A program made the translations under genes and the position numbers. 64,000 nucleotides of DNA. Source: Pseudomonas fluorescens (GTDB lineage Bacteria; Pseudomonadota; Gammaproteobacteria; Pseudomonadales; Pseudomonadaceae). Positions within the stretch are counted from its first letter, which is position 1. The number at the start of each line of letters is the position of its first letter. The notes beneath the pieces are model-generated. The model was not told the origin of the DNA. It did no database searches and saw only the letters and a list, made by a program, of their open reading frames with translations. Location of the stretch: contig NZ_JSAK01000016.1 of the NCBI RefSeq assembly GCF_000802965.1, positions 39,588 to 103,587 on the forward strand. The letters run 5' to 3'. This document shows positions 54,916 through 62,651 of this stretch, one piece after another.

Positions 54916-55323
54916 TTACACCGCCGTGTGCTGACGAATACTGCTGACGATGCTGTTGGTGTTCCACGCACATTCGGCATGTGCCGCATCACGCACCACC
55001 GTGGAAATGCGCTCGGCGCCGAACGGTTTGATCGCGATGATCACCTTGCCCATGCGCTTGGCGATCTCGATTTCCTTGTTGATCCACTTGCTGTAGGTCG
55101 AATACATCCCGGCCATGATCAGTACGGCAGAGCAGGGGCGGATCTTGTTTTCGATGGCTTCGATGAGTTGTTTGTCGGTTTGCGCGCCGACAATTGGGTT
55201 ATGCGGTGGCACCGAGAAATTCTTGAAGGTGAAGGTCGGATGCGCGGTGAGCAGTTTCACCAGTTTGTCGTGGGCGTCGGAGTAGTTCCACGAATGGCTG
55301 ATGAACAGATGATAGGTTTGCAT
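54916..55323 (-). CDS. ThsB-like TIR protein (DUF1863 type), first gene of the TIR-caspase operon
   Basis: A 135-residue single-domain TIR-like protein of the MTH538/DUF1863 group to which Thoeris ThsB belongs. It has YHLFISHSWNYSDAHDKLVK at the start, NFSVPPHNPIVGAQTDKQLI (the loop before helix two), IRPCSAVLIMAGMYSTYS, and KWINKEIEIAKRMGK with Glu84 at the catalytic position. ThsB proteins sense phage and make a cyclic ADP-ribose isomer. A GAGGGA ribosome site precedes the ATG. It leads the operon, two bases ahead of the caspase gene. I do not use a ths symbol because the system type is inferred. Confidence 0.87.
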   Translation of the reverse strand: MQTYHLFISHSWNYSDAHDKLVKLLTAHPTFTFKNFSVPPHNPIVGAQTDKQLIEAIENKIRPCSAVLIMAGMYSTYSKWINKEIEIAKRMGKVIIAIKPFGAERISTVVRDAAHAECAWNTNSIVSSIRQHTAV

Positions 55324-55362
55324 GGGTGTCCCTCGATGTCGCTTGAACGCGAAGAGGGCTCG

Positions 55363-55390
55363 AATGTATGCAATTGGCGAGCGCTAACAA
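55363..55390 (-). promoter_or_regulatory. Possible promoter of the TIR-caspase operon
   Basis: On the minus strand TTGTTA (55390-55385) and TACATT (55368-55363) are 16 bp apart, with a predicted start about 33 bases before the first TIR gene. Both hexamers match sigma-70 at four or more positions. Slightly upstream lies the inverted repeat AAACGTC / GACGTTT at 55433-55460. Confidence 0.42.
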
Positions 55391-55485
55391 GGCTTGCGCG
55401 GCGAATCAGAAATGCCCTGCAAATGTTCGGGCAAACGTCCTACGCAGACGTCTGACGTTTAAAGCGGCGGGATTTTTGTAAGACG

Positions 55486-55536
55486 AAACAGACGCCCGGC
55501 CGCCCCGTTGCAGCGGGGCGGTCGGCACGTCTGTTT
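55486..55536 (-). terminator. Terminator of rsgA
   Basis: Nested stems: outer AAACAGACG (55486-55494) with CGTCTGTTT (55528-55536), inner CCGCCCCG with CGGGGCGG (55500-55507 and 55514-55521). The outer arm touches the rsgA stop codon. The T tract on the minus strand is short (TTTCGTCTT), so termination may be partial and read-through into the TIR operon is possible. Confidence 0.55.
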
Positions 55537-56566
55537 AATAGCCGTTTTCTGGCAGGCTGGCGATGATCGAGCGGTAGCTGTTCATGCGCTGTTGCTGAAC
55601 GCGGCCATCTTCGAGGGCCTTGAGCAGGGCGCAACCGGGTTCGCGGTCATGCTTGCAGTCGCGGAAGCGGCAGGTGCCGAGCAGGTCGTTGAACTCGATG
55701 AACCCGGCCTCGACGTCGGCACGGCTGACATGGCCCAGGCCGAATTCGCGGATACCCGGGGAGTCGATCAGCTCGCCGCCGCCGGGGAAGTGGAACAGTC
55801 GCGCGGTGGTGGTGGTGTGAGTGCCCTGGCCGGACAGCTCGGACAACGGGCCGACGCGGGTTTCGACTTCCGGTAGCAGGCTGTTGACCAGCGACGACTT
55901 GCCGACGCCGGACTGGCCGACGAACACGCTGATGCGCCCGTCCAATTGCTTCTGCAACTGTTCCATGCCGTTGCCGTGATGGGCCGACACTTCCAGTACC
56001 GGATAGCCCAGCGTGCGGTAAACCGCGAGCAAGGCATTCAGCGCGGGTGCGTTGTTTTCGTCGATCAGGTCGAATTTGTTCAGCAACAGCAGCGGCTTGA
56101 TGCCGGCGTGTTCGGCGGCTACCAGGTAGCGGTCGATCAGGTTGGCGTGAGGCTCGGGCAGCGGGGCGAAGACGATCACGATCATGTCGACGTTGGCCGC
56201 CACCGGCTTTAGCTGGCCACGGCTGTCTGGACGGCAGAGTTCGGTGTTGCGCGGCAGTTGCGCCACGATCACGCCGATGCCCTGGTTGCCGGCACGCCAG
56301 ACAACCTGGTCGCCGGTCACCAGCGCCGGCAGGTTGGCGCGCAGGTGACAACGGAACACCTGGCCGGCCAATGCGCCGTCGCGGGCCTCGACTTCGACCT
56401 GCACACCGAAGTGCGCGATCACCAGGCCCGTCTGTTCCGGGCCCAGGTCGCCGCCCTCAAGTGCCTCGACAGCCGAGGACTCGCGTTTGGCGGCGCGGGC
56501 AGCGCGTTCGCCCTGAATCTTTTCGATGCGCCAGTTTTGACGACGATTGAGTTGGCGTTTGGCCAT
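55535..56566 (-). CDS. rsgA: Ribosome small subunit-dependent GTPase A
   Basis: Circularly permuted GTPase that helps late 30S maturation. The 343-residue protein has an N-terminal OB-fold with basic tail ([16 protein letters not shown]). G4 motif [10 protein letters not shown] near 161 precedes G1 [20 protein letters not shown] near 216 and G3 DSPGIREF near 266. A C-terminal zinc knuckle follows ([19 protein letters not shown] near 291-309). Gene order rsgA-orn (divergent) is conserved in Pseudomonas. A TIR-caspase cassette sits directly downstream. Confidence 0.95.
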   Translation of the reverse strand: MAKRQLNRRQNWRIEKIQGERAARAAKRESSAVEALEGGDLGPEQTGLVIAHFGVQVEVEARDGALAGQVFRCHLRANLPALVTGDQVVWRAGNQGIGVIVAQLPRNTELCRPDSRGQLKPVAANVDMIVIVFAPLPEPHANLIDRYLVAAEHAGIKPLLLLNKFDLIDENNAPALNALLAVYRTLGYPVLEVSAHHGNGMEQLQKQLDGRISVFVGQSGVGKSSLVNSLLPEVETRVGPLSELSGQGTHTTTTARLFHFPGGGELIDSPGIREFGLGHVSRADVEAGFIEFNDLLGTCRFRDCKHDREPGCALLKALEDGRVQQQRMNSYRSIIASLPENGY

Positions 56567-56673
56567 GGGTGTTCCGTATCAAGAATGCAGCGATTAGGTA
56601 AAACGGCCGCGAGTTTAGCACGCCCGGCCACCGGCCTAGGCTAAACTGCGCAGCATTACCTGGGAGCCTACAC

Positions 56674-57216
56674 ATGCAAAACCCGCAGAATCTGATCTGG
56701 ATCGACCTGGAAATGACCGGTCTGAACCCTGATACCGACGTCATCATCGAGATGGCCACTATCGTTACCGACAGTGATTTGAACACTTTGGCCGAAGGCC
56801 CAGTGATCGCTATTCACCACAGCGATGAAATTCTCGCCGGCATGGATGAGTGGAATACCCGTCAACACGGTGGCTCGGGCCTGACGCAACGCGTACGCGA
56901 CAGCCGCATCAGCATGGCCGAAGCCGAAGCTGAAACCATCGCCTTCCTGGAGAAATGGGTGCCGAAGGGCAAGTCGCCGATTTGCGGCAACAGCATCTGC
57001 CAGGACCGTCGCTTCCTTTATACCCACATGAAATCGCTGGAAAGCTTCTTCCACTACCGCAACCTCGACGTGTCCACGCTCAAAGAGCTGGCCGCGCGCT
57101 GGGCGCCGGACGTGCGCGACAGCTTCAAGAAGGGCAGCACTCATCTGGCCCTGGACGACATCCGCGAGTCCATCGCCGAGTTGCAGCACTACCGCAAGCA
57201 CTTCATCAAGTTCTGA
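56674..57216 (+). CDS. orn: Oligoribonuclease
   Basis: Degrades dinucleotides, including pGpG from cyclic-di-GMP turnover. The 180-residue DEDDh exonuclease has [20 protein letters not shown] near 6-25 (first Asp and Glu), the middle Asp in [12 protein letters not shown] near 105-115, and [20 protein letters not shown] near 155-174 (catalytic His and Asp). The length is that of E. coli Orn. Divergent from rsgA. Confidence 0.96.
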   Translation: MQNPQNLIWIDLEMTGLNPDTDVIIEMATIVTDSDLNTLAEGPVIAIHHSDEILAGMDEWNTRQHGGSGLTQRVRDSRISMAEAEAETIAFLEKWVPKGKSPICGNSICQDRRFLYTHMKSLESFFHYRNLDVSTLKELAARWAPDVRDSFKKGSTHLALDDIRESIAELQHYRKHFIKF

Positions 57217-57239
57217 TTCGGTGGCTGGCGCGGGGCTTT

Positions 57240-57362
57240 TGTGGCGAGGGAGCTTGCTCCCGCTCGGCTGCGCAGCAGTCGTAAGGACTGCAAATGCGGT
57301 CTGACTGGAAGAATGCAAGGGAGCGCTTCGCACTCCCGCGGGAGCAAGCTCCCTCGCCACAT
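57240..57362. repeat. REPIN doublet
   Basis: GGCGAGGGAGCTTGCTCCCG near 57242-57261 and its complement CGGGAGCAAGCTCCCTCGCC near 57340-57359 frame a 78-base spacer between orn and the TRIC-family gene. Confidence 0.85.
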
Positions 57363-57435
57363 TACCTTCTTAGGCCCTCTTTTGGTGCCTTGGGGAAGTG
57401 AGTAGACTGCGCGCCTTTTTGCAAGGATCGCTACC

Positions 57436-58047
57436 ATGTTGCTGATGCTCTACCTGATCGCCATCACCGCCGAAGCCATGACCGGCGCGCTCTCTGCGGG
57501 CCGTCGCGGCATGGACTGGTTCGGCGTGGTGCTGATCGCTTGCGTGACGGCGCTGGGTGGTGGTTCGGTGCGCGACGTGTTGCTCGGCCACTACCCGCTG
57601 ACGTGGGTAAAACACCCGGAATACCTGGTGCTGACCTCCATCGCGGCGATGGTTACGGTGTTCACCGCACGCTGGATGCGTCATTTGCGTTCGCTGTTTC
57701 TGGTGCTCGATGCCGTCGGTCTGGTGGCCTTCACCCTGATTGGCTGCATGACTGCCCTGGAAATGGGCCATGGCATGTTGGTCGCCTCGGTCAGCGGGGT
57801 GATCACCGGGGTGTTTGGCGGGATCCTGCGGGACATCTTCTGCAACGACATTCCGCTGATCTTCCGCCGTGAGCTCTACGCCAGCGTTTCGTTCGCCGCG
57901 GCGTGGTGTTACATGCTCTGTCTGTACCTGAATTTGCCGGGAGAGCAGGCGATTCTGATCACGTTATTTGGCGGATTTCTGTTGCGCTTGCTCGCCATTC
58001 GTTTCCACTGGGAAATGCCCAAATTCGTCTACAACGACGAAGCCTGA
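57436..58047 (+). CDS. TRIC/UPF0126-family membrane protein
   Basis: A 203-residue protein with seven hydrophobic segments made of two UPF0126 repeats. Each repeat carries a glycine-rich signature: TALGGGSVRDVLLGHYPLTW near 36-55 and GVFGGILRDIFCNDIPLIFR near 127-146. Members form trimeric cation channels; in bacteria the physiological role is unclear. It is flanked by REP elements on both sides and is not in the order I recall for PAO1 between orn and queG, so it may be a lineage insertion. Confidence 0.88.
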   Translation: MLLMLYLIAITAEAMTGALSAGRRGMDWFGVVLIACVTALGGGSVRDVLLGHYPLTWVKHPEYLVLTSIAAMVTVFTARWMRHLRSLFLVLDAVGLVAFTLIGCMTALEMGHGMLVASVSGVITGVFGGILRDIFCNDIPLIFRRELYASVSFAAAWCYMLCLYLNLPGEQAILITLFGGFLLRLLAIRFHWEMPKFVYNDEA

Positions 58048-58058
58048 CACCGCCATCC

Positions 58059-58141
58059 CTGTAGGAGCTGCCGAGGGCTGCGATCTTTTGATCTTAAAAA
58101 ATCAAAATCAAAAGATCGCAGCCTTCGGCAGCTCCTACAGG
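58059..58141. repeat. REP doublet reaching into queG
   Basis: CTGTAGGAGCTGCCGAGGGC and its complement GCCTTCGGCAGCTCCTACAG form a long inverted pair around AAAAAATCAAAATC. The right arm includes the queG stop codon at 58135-58137. Confidence 0.87.
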
Positions 58142-59199
58142 AGTCCGTGTTGTTTCAGGGCCCACTCGACGTGTTCGCGGACCAGTTCGGACGGATGTTC
58201 ACGCCGCGCCTTGAGGGCTTCCACCACCGGAATCGTTGAAGGCGCATTGCCCAACCCCACCGCCAGATTGCGCAACCAGTTTTCGTAACCGGTGCGGCGC
58301 AGGGGCGAGCCTTCGGTGCTGCTCAGGAATTTTTCCTCATCCCACATGAACAGCTCGGCAAGTTCGGCGTTGTCCAGGTTGTGTCGCGGCTTGAAGTCGC
58401 TTTCGCCGGACGGACGGGCGAAGCGGTTCCACGGGCAGACGATCTGGCAATCATCGCAACCGAACACCCGGTTGCCGATCAGTGGTCGCAGGTCTTCGGG
58501 GATGGCGCCTTTGAGCTCGATGGTCAGGTAGGAAATGCAGCGTCGGGCGTCCAGTACGTATGGGCCGACAAAGGCGTTGGTCGGACAGATGTCGAGGCAG
58601 GCGCTGCAACGGCCGCAGTGTTCGGTGGCGTGGGGCGGGTCCACCGGCAGCGGCAAATCGACGAACAGTTCGGCGAGGAAGAAGTAACTGCCGGCCTTGC
58701 GATTCAAGACCAGGGTATTTTTGCCGATCCAGCCCAGGCCGGCCTGTTCGGCGATGGCTTTTTCCAGCACTGGAGCGCTGTCGACGAACGCGCGATAACC
58801 AAACGGACCGATCACCGCCTGAATTTTTTCCGCCAGATGCTGCACGCGTTTACGGATCAATTTGTGGTAATCGCGGCCCAAGGCATAACGCGAGACGTAG
58901 GCTTTTTCCGGTTGGGCGAGCATGTGCGCCATTTGCGTGTCGCCCGCCAGGTAATCCATACGCAAGGAAACTACGCGCAACGTGCCCGGCACCAGCTCTT
59001 CCGGATGCGAGCGTTTGCTGCCATGGGCGCCCATGTAGTCCATTTCGCCATGGTAGCCAGCTTCGAGCCAGCGCTCCAAATGCTGCTCATGCTCGCCCAG
59101 GTCGAGACCGCTGATGCCGACTTGCTGGAAGCCCAGCTCGCGGCCCCAGTCCTTGATGGATTGGGCGAGGGCGGGCAGGTCTGTGGTAATTGCGGGCAT
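58135..59199 (-). CDS. queG: Epoxyqueuosine reductase
   Basis: Last step of queuosine synthesis in tRNA, using cobalamin. The 354-residue protein has an N-terminal DUF1730-type domain (GFQQVGISGLDLGEHEQHLE near 21-40), RYALGRDYHKLIRKRVQHL near 110-128, and two 4Fe-4S motifs: CGRCSACLDICPTNA near 195-209 and GCDDCQIVCPWNRFA near 244-258. The ATG at 59199 is used; an in-frame start at 59271 would extend into the divergent nnr gene. The final codons and the stop come from REP sequence. Confidence 0.92.
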   Translation of the reverse strand: MPAITTDLPALAQSIKDWGRELGFQQVGISGLDLGEHEQHLERWLEAGYHGEMDYMGAHGSKRSHPEELVPGTLRVVSLRMDYLAGDTQMAHMLAQPEKAYVSRYALGRDYHKLIRKRVQHLAEKIQAVIGPFGYRAFVDSAPVLEKAIAEQAGLGWIGKNTLVLNRKAGSYFFLAELFVDLPLPVDPPHATEHCGRCSACLDICPTNAFVGPYVLDARRCISYLTIELKGAIPEDLRPLIGNRVFGCDDCQIVCPWNRFARPSGESDFKPRHNLDNAELAELFMWDEEKFLSSTEGSPLRRTGYENWLRNLAVGLGNAPSTIPVVEALKARREHPSELVREHVEWALKQHGLL

Positions 59200-59262
59200 G
59201 AGGCGAGAGAAACCGGAGCTGAGGTGCGTATAATTCTGCCAGACATCGGAGCCCGAAGACGC

Positions 59263-60762
59263 ATGCCGCACACTAAAGATGATTTACCCGACGCGCTGTA
59301 TAGCGCCGAGCAGGTCCGAGGACTCGATGCGAGCCTGATCGCGGCCGGCACACCGGGCTTCGAATTGATGCAGCGCGCGGCGCGGGCGACCTGGCGTGCG
59401 CTGGTCCGCCAATGGCCGACGGCCAATGTATTGAGCGTGCTGGCCGGTCACGGTAACAACGCTGGCGACGGTTATCTGGTGGCGGTGCTGGCGCAGCGCG
59501 CCGGTTGGTCGGTTCGGGTGCTGGCAGTGGGCGATCCCCAGCGGCTACAGGGTGATGCGGCGTTGGCCCATGCCGAGGCGGTATCGGCCAAAGTGTCCAT
59601 CGAACCCTGGACCGTGCAATCGGAACTGCAGGGCGTTGTGCTGGACGCCTTGCTCGGCACCGGCCTGACCGGTGAAGTGCGTGAGCCGTTTGCCAGCGCC
59701 ATCGCCGCGATCAATGCCAGTGGCTTGTCAGTGGCGGCGGTGGATATTCCGTCGGGGCTGTGCGCTGATACCGGTCGTCGACTCGGCCATGCGGTGCGCG
59801 CCGATCTGACGGTCACTTTCATTGGTTTGAAACTGGGGCTGTTCACCGGCGATGCAGCGGATGCAGTGGGCGAATTGGTATTCAACGACTTGCACGCCGA
59901 TCCGCAGTTACTTGAAGGCGCGCCAATCAGTGCTCGTCGTCTGACAGTGGGCAATCTGCCGCGCTTGGCCGCGCGTCCACCCGCTTCCCATAAAGGCAAG
60001 TTCGGCCATGTGCTGCTGATCGGTGGCGATCGCGGTTTGGGTGGTGCGATCCTGCTCAGTGCGCAAAGTGCGCTGCGTAGCGGTGCCGGCATGGTTTCCG
60101 TCGCGACGCGTAGCGAACATGTGCCAGCCGCGCTGGCGAGAATCCCCGAAGCGATGGTATTGGGCACTTCGTCGGCCAATCAGCTGATGGAATTGCTGCA
60201 AAAAGTTTCCGTGTTGGTCGTCGGACCAGGCCTGGGGCAGGCCGGTTGGGGGCGCAGTCTTTTGTCAGCCGCCGCCAACGCCCCGTTGCCGCAAGTCTGG
60301 GACGCCGACGCGCTAAACATGTTGGCCGAGGAACGTGTGACTTTGCCCAAGGAGTGTGTGATCACACCGCATCCGGGTGAAGCGGCGCGATTGCTGGGCA
60401 TGACCACGGCGCAAATCCAGGCCGATCGCCCTGCGGCGGCTCATGCCTTGAGCAAAAAATATACAGCGGTCGTGGTGCTCAAAGGCGCCGGCAGTTTGAT
60501 AGCCAGCCCTGACGGTCAGTTGGCCGTGTGTCATCAAGGTCATCCGGCGATGGCAACCGCAGGGTTGGGCGATGTGCTGGCCGGTCTGGTGGGCGCGTTG
60601 CTTGCTCAGGGCATGAAAGCGTTTGATGCCGCGTGCCTGGCGGTCTGGTTGCACGCCAATGCCGGCGAGCAACAAGGTAAATTTGGCCGTGGGCTGGCGG
60701 CCAGTGATCTGATCCCGGCCATTCGTCAGTTGTTGGAGGAGCAAGCACCGTGTCTGAAGTAA
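59263..60762 (+). CDS. nnrD: Bifunctional NAD(P)H-hydrate epimerase / dehydratase
   Basis: Repairs damaged NAD(P)H: the N-terminal YjeF_N domain (NnrE, to about residue 210) epimerises the hydrate and the C-terminal ribokinase-like domain (NnrD) removes water with ADP or ATP. The sequence shows VLSVLAGHGNNAGDGYLVAV near 54-73, AVDIPSGLCADTGRRLG near 161, HKGKFGHVLLIGGDRGLGGA near 243-262, ITPHPGEAARLLGM near 366 and MATAGLGDVLAGLVGALLAQ near 428-447. Length 499 fits the fused form. Starts near the divergent queG; overlaps tsaE by 13 bases. Confidence 0.92.
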   Translation: MPHTKDDLPDALYSAEQVRGLDASLIAAGTPGFELMQRAARATWRALVRQWPTANVLSVLAGHGNNAGDGYLVAVLAQRAGWSVRVLAVGDPQRLQGDAALAHAEAVSAKVSIEPWTVQSELQGVVLDALLGTGLTGEVREPFASAIAAINASGLSVAAVDIPSGLCADTGRRLGHAVRADLTVTFIGLKLGLFTGDAADAVGELVFNDLHADPQLLEGAPISARRLTVGNLPRLAARPPASHKGKFGHVLLIGGDRGLGGAILLSAQSALRSGAGMVSVATRSEHVPAALARIPEAMVLGTSSANQLMELLQKVSVLVVGPGLGQAGWGRSLLSAAANAPLPQVWDADALNMLAEERVTLPKECVITPHPGEAARLLGMTTAQIQADRPAAAHALSKKYTAVVVLKGAGSLIASPDGQLAVCHQGHPAMATAGLGDVLAGLVGALLAQGMKAFDAACLAVWLHANAGEQQGKFGRGLAASDLIPAIRQLLEEQAPCLK

Positions 60763-61220
60763 CCCTGTACCTGGCTGATGAAGCGGCGATGACCGCGTTT
60801 GGTACGCGCATCGCCCAAACGACACAAGGGCACGGTCTGATTTTTCTTGAAGGGGATTTGGGCGCGGGGAAAACCACGCTGTCGCGGGGGATTATTCGCG
60901 GGCTTGGGCATGTCGGGGCGGTAAAAAGTCCGACGTTCACATTGGTCGAACCCTACGAGATTGGCGACATTCGCGCCTTCCATTTCGACCTGTACCGTCT
61001 GGTCGATCCGGAAGAGTTGGAGTTCCTCGGCATTCGCGACTACTTCGAAGATGACGCGTTGTGCCTGATCGAATGGCCCGACAAGGGTGCAGGCTTTTTG
61101 CCAAAGCCTGACCTGACCATTACCATTAGCCCGCAAGACAGCGGGCGTTCGCTGAAAATTTTGTCCCAGGGCTCGCGTGGCGAGTCGTGGTGTGCCGCTT
61201 TGGCATTGGAATCCAAATAA
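60750..61220 (+). CDS. tsaE: tRNA threonylcarbamoyladenosine synthesis ATPase TsaE
   Basis: Small ATPase required for the t6A modification complex TsaB-TsaD-TsaE. The 156-residue protein has Walker A EGDLGAGKTTLSRGI near 34-48, PTFTLVEPYEIGDIRAFHFDLY near 62-83, and EDDALCLIEWPDKGAGFLP near 98-116 (Walker B-like). Start GTG 60750 has GGAGGA nine bases upstream and lies inside the end of nnrD. The order nnr-tsaE-amiB-mutL is conserved in gammaproteobacteria. Confidence 0.94.
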   Translation: MSEVTLYLADEAAMTAFGTRIAQTTQGHGLIFLEGDLGAGKTTLSRGIIRGLGHVGAVKSPTFTLVEPYEIGDIRAFHFDLYRLVDPEELEFLGIRDYFEDDALCLIEWPDKGAGFLPKPDLTITISPQDSGRSLKILSQGSRGESWCAALALESK

Positions 61221-61235
61221 ATGATGGGGTTAGGT

Positions 61236-62651
61236 ATGCGCTTTCGCGCGTTGGTTGCTGCCGTAGGGGTGTTGTTTTTGGCGGTGACCGTCGACGCTGT
61301 GGCCGAGACGAAGGTCAACAGTGTTCGCCTGTGGCGGGCGCCGGACAACACTCGACTGGTGTTTGACCTGACCGGTCCCGTCCAGCACAGTGTTTTTACC
61401 CTGTCGGCACCGGATCGCCTGGTGATCGACATCAACGGCGCGTCCCTTGGCGCACCGCTGAACGTTAACACCTCCAACACTCCGATCACCGCGATGCGTT
61501 CGGCACAGCGCACGCCGACCGATCTGCGGGTGGTCATCGACCTGAAAAAGGCCGTTACTCCGAAAAGTTTCTCCCTGGCCCCCAACGCCCAGTACGGCAA
61601 CCGACTGGTGGTCGACCTGTTCGATAACCCGGCCGATGCCGCGCCGCCGCCAGCACCGACGCCTTCGGTGGCCACGGTGCCTGCCGTGCCGGTCACGCCG
61701 ACGGAACCGGCAATCAAGTTGCCGCCAGCCCCGGCCGGCAAACGCGACATCGTTGTGGTGATCGACGCTGGTCACGGTGGCGAAGACCCTGGTGCTTCCG
61801 GTTCTCGCGGTCAGCGTGAAAAAGACGTGGTGCTGCAGATTGCCCGTGAAACCCAACGCCAGGTCAACGGCATGAAAGGTTTCCGCGCCGAATTGACCCG
61901 CACCGGCGACTATTTCATTCCGTTGCGTGGCCGTACCGAAATCGCCCGCAAGAAGGGCGCCGACCTGTTCGTCTCGATCCACGCCGACGCCGCGCCTTCG
62001 GCCGCAGCTTTCGGTGCTTCGGTGTTCGCCCTGTCTGATCGCGGCGCGACTTCCGAGACTGCCCGTTGGCTGGCCGACAGTGAAAACCGTTCCGACTTGA
62101 TCGGTGGCGCCGGCAACGTCAGCCTCGACGACAAGGACCGCATGCTCGCTGGCGTGCTGCTTGATCTGTCGATGACGGCTTCCCTGACCTCCAGTCTCAA
62201 CGTCGGTCAAAAAGTACTGAGCAACATTGGCCGGGTCACGCCGCTGCACAAGCAGCGCGTCGAACAGGCCGGGTTCATGGTGCTGAAGTCGCCGGACATT
62301 CCGTCGATCCTGGTGGAAACCGGGTTTATCTCCAACGCCAACGAAGCCTCGAAACTCGCGGCAGCGACTCACCAGCAGGCGCTGGCGCGTTCGATCAGCA
62401 GCGGCGTGCGGCAGTTCTTCCAGCAAAACCCGCCGCCGGGCACTTACATCGCCTGGCTGCGTGACTCTGGCAAAATTGCTCAGGGGCCCCGCGACCACCG
62501 GGTAAGCCCGGGCGAGACGCTGGCGATGATCGCCGTGCGTTATCAGGTGTCCCCGGCCGCCGTGCGCAGTGCGAACAACCTGTCGAGCGATGAGCTGAAG
62601 ATCGGTCAGCACCTGACCATCCCGGGTAATGACCTGGCGGCCAAAGAATGA
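61236..62651 (+). CDS. amiB: N-acetylmuramoyl-L-alanine amidase
   Basis: Periplasmic zinc amidase that splits septal peptidoglycan. The 471-residue form starts with a signal peptide ([22 protein letters not shown]). An AMIN domain follows to about 135 ([20 protein letters not shown]), then a Pro-rich linker. The Amidase_3 domain (about 170-395) contains [30 protein letters not shown] and [13 protein letters not shown]-terminal LysM repeat ends near 467. GGGG six bases before ATG 61236 favours this start; ATG 61221, abutting the tsaE stop, is the alternative. Overlaps mutL by four bases. Confidence 0.93.
   Translation: MRFRALVAAVGVLFLAVTVDAVAETKVNSVRLWRAPDNTRLVFDLTGPVQHSVFTLSAPDRLVIDINGASLGAPLNVNTSNTPITAMRSAQRTPTDLRVVIDLKKAVTPKSFSLAPNAQYGNRLVVDLFDNPADAAPPPAPTPSVATVPAVPVTPTEPAIKLPPAPAGKRDIVVVIDAGHGGEDPGASGSRGQREKDVVLQIARETQRQVNGMKGFRAELTRTGDYFIPLRGRTEIARKKGADLFVSIHADAAPSAAAFGASVFALSDRGATSETARWLADSENRSDLIGGAGNVSLDDKDRMLAGVLLDLSMTASLTSSLNVGQKVLSNIGRVTPLHKQRVEQAGFMVLKSPDIPSILVETGFISNANEASKLAAATHQQALARSISSGVRQFFQQNPPPGTYIAWLRDSGKIAQGPRDHRVSPGETLAMIAVRYQVSPAAVRSANNLSSDELKIGQHLTIPGNDLAAKE

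Noticed and set aside
53463..55323. Prophage or integrative element as carrier of the defence genes
   Set aside because: No integrase, transposase, tRNA or direct-repeat attachment sites were seen on either side.
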